Both the position numbers and the translations under genes were made by a program. DNA of 8,858 nucleotides from a bacterium. Its GTDB lineage: Bacteria > Actinomycetota > Acidimicrobiia > Acidimicrobiales > CATQHL01. This document shows positions 7,123-8,858 of the stretch, piece after piece. Position 1 is the first letter of the stretch; every line of letters starts with the position of its first letter. The stretch lies in NCBI GenBank assembly GCA_028819945.1, contig JAPPKQ010000070.1:1-8858 (forward strand), given 5' to 3'. The notes below the pieces were generated by a model. The model made no database searches, was not told where the DNA came from, and worked only from the letters and a program-made list of their open reading frames with translations.

Positions 7123-7988
7123 CCGTGGACCGGCGTCGCCGGGGATCCGGCCAACGAGAGCGGCATCGAGCGGATCGGCGCCTTCGTGGAGGGAATCGAC
7201 CGGTTCGACGCCAAGTTCTTCCGGATCGCGCCCATCGAGGCCAAGGCGATGGACCCCCAGCAGCGGCTGCTGCTGGAGACCAGCTGGCAGGCGGTCGAGG
7301 ATGCGGGAATCTATCCGGAGTCGCTCAAGGGCAGCCGCACGGGTGTGTACGCGGGCATCGGCGGCAGCGAGTACCGGCGCCTGGTGAATGCGGCCGGACG
7401 GGAGGACGACTACCTCGGCACGACAGGAAGCGTGACCGTCGGACGGGTCGCCTTCGTGCTGGGCCTCGAGGGGCCGGCCGTCCCCGTCGACCTGGCGTGC
7501 GCCTCGTCGCTGGTCGCGGTGCACCAGGCGGTCGTGGGCCTCCAGCGCAACGAGGTGGACCTGGCCCTGGCCGGCGGCGTGAACACCGTGCTGTCCCCGT
7601 CGGTGGCGCGTTTCCTGAACGACTTCGGGATGTTCTCGAGCGGCGGGCGGTGCGCGGCCTTCGACGCCGACGCCGACGGCTACGTGCGCGGCGAAGGTTG
7701 CGGCCTCGTCGTCCTGAAGCGGCTGAGCGAGGCGCAGGCCGACGGCGACCGGATCTGGGGCGTGGTGCGGGGCACCGCCGTGAACCAGAACGGTGCAGGG
7801 TTGGGAATCACCGTGCCGAACGGGCGCGCCCAGGAGCGGGTGATGTCTGAGGTGCTGGCGCGGGCCGGCGTCGCGCCCGGCGACGTCGACTACCTGGAAG
7901 CGCACGGACCGGCGACGCAGATGGGCGACGCGATCGAGTTGCGCGCGGTGGCGAGTGTGTACGGACAGGCACGTGAACCCGACCGCCC
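7123..7988 (+). CDS. PKS module 2, segment E: ketosynthase (KS) main part
   Basis: Frame 1 takes up KS2 directly from the previous segment: [53 protein letters not shown], then [18 protein letters not shown]. The nucleophile Cys lies in [14 protein letters not shown] (codon 7498-7500), where DTACSSS is the common form. Also seen are [35 protein letters not shown] and the first catalytic His in [15 protein letters not shown] (7903-7905), a variant of EAHGTGTxxGD. KS performs the decarboxylative Claisen condensation on the chain from the module 1 ACP. The true reading shifts at a C run (7986-7989), where one more C would restore [14 protein letters not shown]. Read together with 7001-7122 and 7989-8262, KS2 is about 420 residues, a normal length, with its Cys-His-His set intact. 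Confidence 0.8.
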
Positions 7989-8846
7989 CTGCTGGTCGGC
8001 TCGGTCAAGACGAACGTGGGGCATCTGGAATCGGCAGCGGGTGTTGCGGGCCTCATCAAGACGGTGCTCGCCATGCACCGCGGCGTGATCCCGCCGCACC
8101 TCCACTTCAACAACCCGACGCCGGAGGTCGACTGGGAGCGGTTGCCGCTGCGGATCACCTCCGAGGCGACGCGCTGGCCGCTCTCGCCGGACCGGCCACC
8201 GCTGGCCGGCGTGAACGTCTTCGGCATCTCCGGTGCGAACGCTCACGCGGTGGTCGAGGGCTACGGCACGCCCGGCGGAACAGAGGCCGACTCGAACGGT
8301 CGCCGGCCGGCCGGTGTGCCGGTGGCGGTGCCGGCGGAGGCGACCGGTGACGTGCCGGCGGCAGAGGAGACGGTGTCACGCGGCCGCCGGCTGCTGCCCC
8401 TGTCGGCGAAGACGCCGGAGGCCCTGGCAGAGCTGGCGGGCAGCTATCTCACCTGGCTGGAGGCATGCGCCGACGGCGCTGAGTCGGCGGCTTCGGCAGT
8501 GGACGGGACGCTGGCGGGCATGGCTTGGACAGCCGGCGTGGGCCGGACTCACTTCGAGCACCGCGCCGGCTTGGTGTTCGGTGACGGGGAATCGCTGCGC
8601 GCCGGCTTGGCCGCCGTCTCGGCGGGCGATCCGGTGCCGGACGGCGACCCGCCCGACCCCCACGGGATGCCTCCCGAGGAGGCCGATGTCCTGGCGGCGG
8701 CCGAGGCGTACGAGGCGGGGCGGGAGGTCTCCTTCGAGCGGCTCTTCGCGGGAGAGACGCGGCGCAGGATCGCGCTACCCGGCTACCCCTTCCAGCGCCT
8801 CCGCCACTGGGTCGACGCGCCTGGATTCCGGCCTTCGCCGGAATGA
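7989..8846 (+). CDS. PKS module 2, segment F: KS C-terminus and linkers, AT missing, C-terminus in repeat
   Basis: Frame 3 starts with [18 protein letters not shown], which holds the second catalytic KS His (8022-8024), and completes the KS with [17 protein letters not shown] (to about 8262). The KS-AT linker follows ([20 protein letters not shown], then [16 protein letters not shown]). Where about 300 residues of AT should come, the sequence passes in frame from [10 protein letters not shown] to the post-AT linker [19 protein letters not shown] and [18 protein letters not shown]. It ends eleven codons later as [10 protein letters not shown] and TGA; those last residues are encoded by a palindromic repeat rather than by a DH or ACP domain. 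The first good start is an ATG at 8016. There is no AT nucleophile motif anywhere in the segment. Module 2 is therefore truncated and AT-less as written; either a deletion or a wrong join in the assembly explains it. Confidence 0.75.
   Translation: MLVGSVKTNVGHLESAAGVAGLIKTVLAMHRGVIPPHLHFNNPTPEVDWERLPLRITSEATRWPLSPDRPPLAGVNVFGISGANAHAVVEGYGTPGGTEADSNGRRPAGVPVAVPAEATGDVPAAEETVSRGRRLLPLSAKTPEALAELAGSYLTWLEACADGAESAASAVDGTLAGMAWTAGVGRTHFEHRAGLVFGDGESLRAGLAAVSAGDPVPDGDPPDPHGMPPEEADVLAAAEAYEAGREVSFERLFAGETRRRIALPGYPFQRLRHWVDAPGFRPSPE
8825..8844. repeat. 20-bp palindromic stem-loop, common dispersed-repeat type
   Basis: ATTCCGGC (8825-8832), loop CTTC, GCCGGAAT (8837-8844) forms a perfect 8-bp stem. 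The wider string from GGATTCC to GGAATGACG resembles a short palindromic repeat that I recall as widespread in bacterial genomes. It encodes the last residues of segment F and overlaps its TGA. No T tract follows, so it is not a typical intrinsic terminator. Only one copy is seen in this window. Confidence 0.7.
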
Positions 8847-8858
8847 CGAGTGTGGGGC

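Larger units (their letters stand above)
1102..8846 (+). pseudogene. Broken type I PKS locus, module 1 plus partial module 2 (overall extent)
   Basis: Read across all lesions, this is one collinear PKS: KS fragment, AT C-terminal fragment, DH, C-methyltransferase, psiKR/ER, KR, ACP, then KS, linker and post-AT linker of a second module. The order KS-AT-DH-cMT-ER-KR-ACP is that of a fully reducing, methylating module (mycocerosate-like chemistry plus SAM methylation; sponge-symbiont Sup PKS; fungal HR-PKS). Lesions seen: TAG at 2002-2004, frameshift from a 14-bp duplication at 2909-2936, TAA at 3414-3416, frame change near 3462, frame changes at 7118-7122 and 7986-7989, and inferred deletions near 1381, near 1573 and near 8655-8680. 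The separate segments are listed individually. Whether the damage is biological or an assembly artefact cannot be told from the sequence. No promoter or start codon for the locus is visible; the true N-terminus of KS1 is missing. Confidence 0.75.

Noticed and set aside
8821..8858. Palindrome as an intrinsic terminator of the PKS
   Set aside because: The stem is good but is followed by GACGAGTGTGGGGC with no T run; it fits a dispersed palindromic repeat better.

Overview
This is a high-GC bacterial window (about 70% G+C by eye, not computed) that is almost wholly coding. It holds one recognisable ordinary gene and a long, damaged type I polyketide synthase (PKS) locus. The minus-strand gene at the left edge encodes a metallo-beta-lactamase-fold hydrolase resembling the mycobacterial Rv1339 type. 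With the strong GC bias this suggests an actinobacterium or another high-GC lineage, but the sequence does not settle the taxonomy. I see no rRNA, tRNA, CRISPR array, transposase or attachment site.

Layout. 1-733 (minus): MBL-fold hydrolase, cut by the left edge. 734-1101: no intact gene, but two gene fragments, a short-chain dehydrogenase-like piece (plus) and an alpha/beta-hydrolase-like piece (minus). 1102-8846 (plus): PKS locus. Module 1 reads KS(fragment)-AT(C-terminal fragment)-DH-cMT-psiKR/ER-KR-ACP. In the same reading frame the ACP runs on into a second KS, then a KS-AT linker, no AT, and a post-AT linker that ends in a palindromic repeat at the right edge.

If intact, module 1 would be a fully reducing, C-methylating module of the kind that makes methyl-branched acyl chains. 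Its domain order matches the 'Sup' PKSs described from sponge symbionts; that link is made from domain order and remembered sequence style only. As written, the locus cannot make one protein. Aligning the reading by eye against expected family sequence shows: a large in-frame deletion inside KS1; most of AT1 missing; TAG in place of a conserved Tyr codon (2002); a perfect 14-bp tandem duplication that shifts the frame (2909-2936); a TAA stop (3414); a 1-nt loss near 3462; apparent 1-nt losses at a G run (7118-7122) and a C run (7986-7989); and a missing AT2. Catalytic residues of DH, ER, ACP and KS2 are nonetheless present. This means either recent gene decay or errors and chimeric joins in the assembly.

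The points most worth a second look are the loss of AT core sequence in both modules with the flanking linkers kept, the two short perfect tandem duplications, the gene fragments left of KS1, the palindromic repeat that supplies the final stop codon, a G10 tract inside coding sequence, and a His at the usual catalytic Tyr position of the KR.
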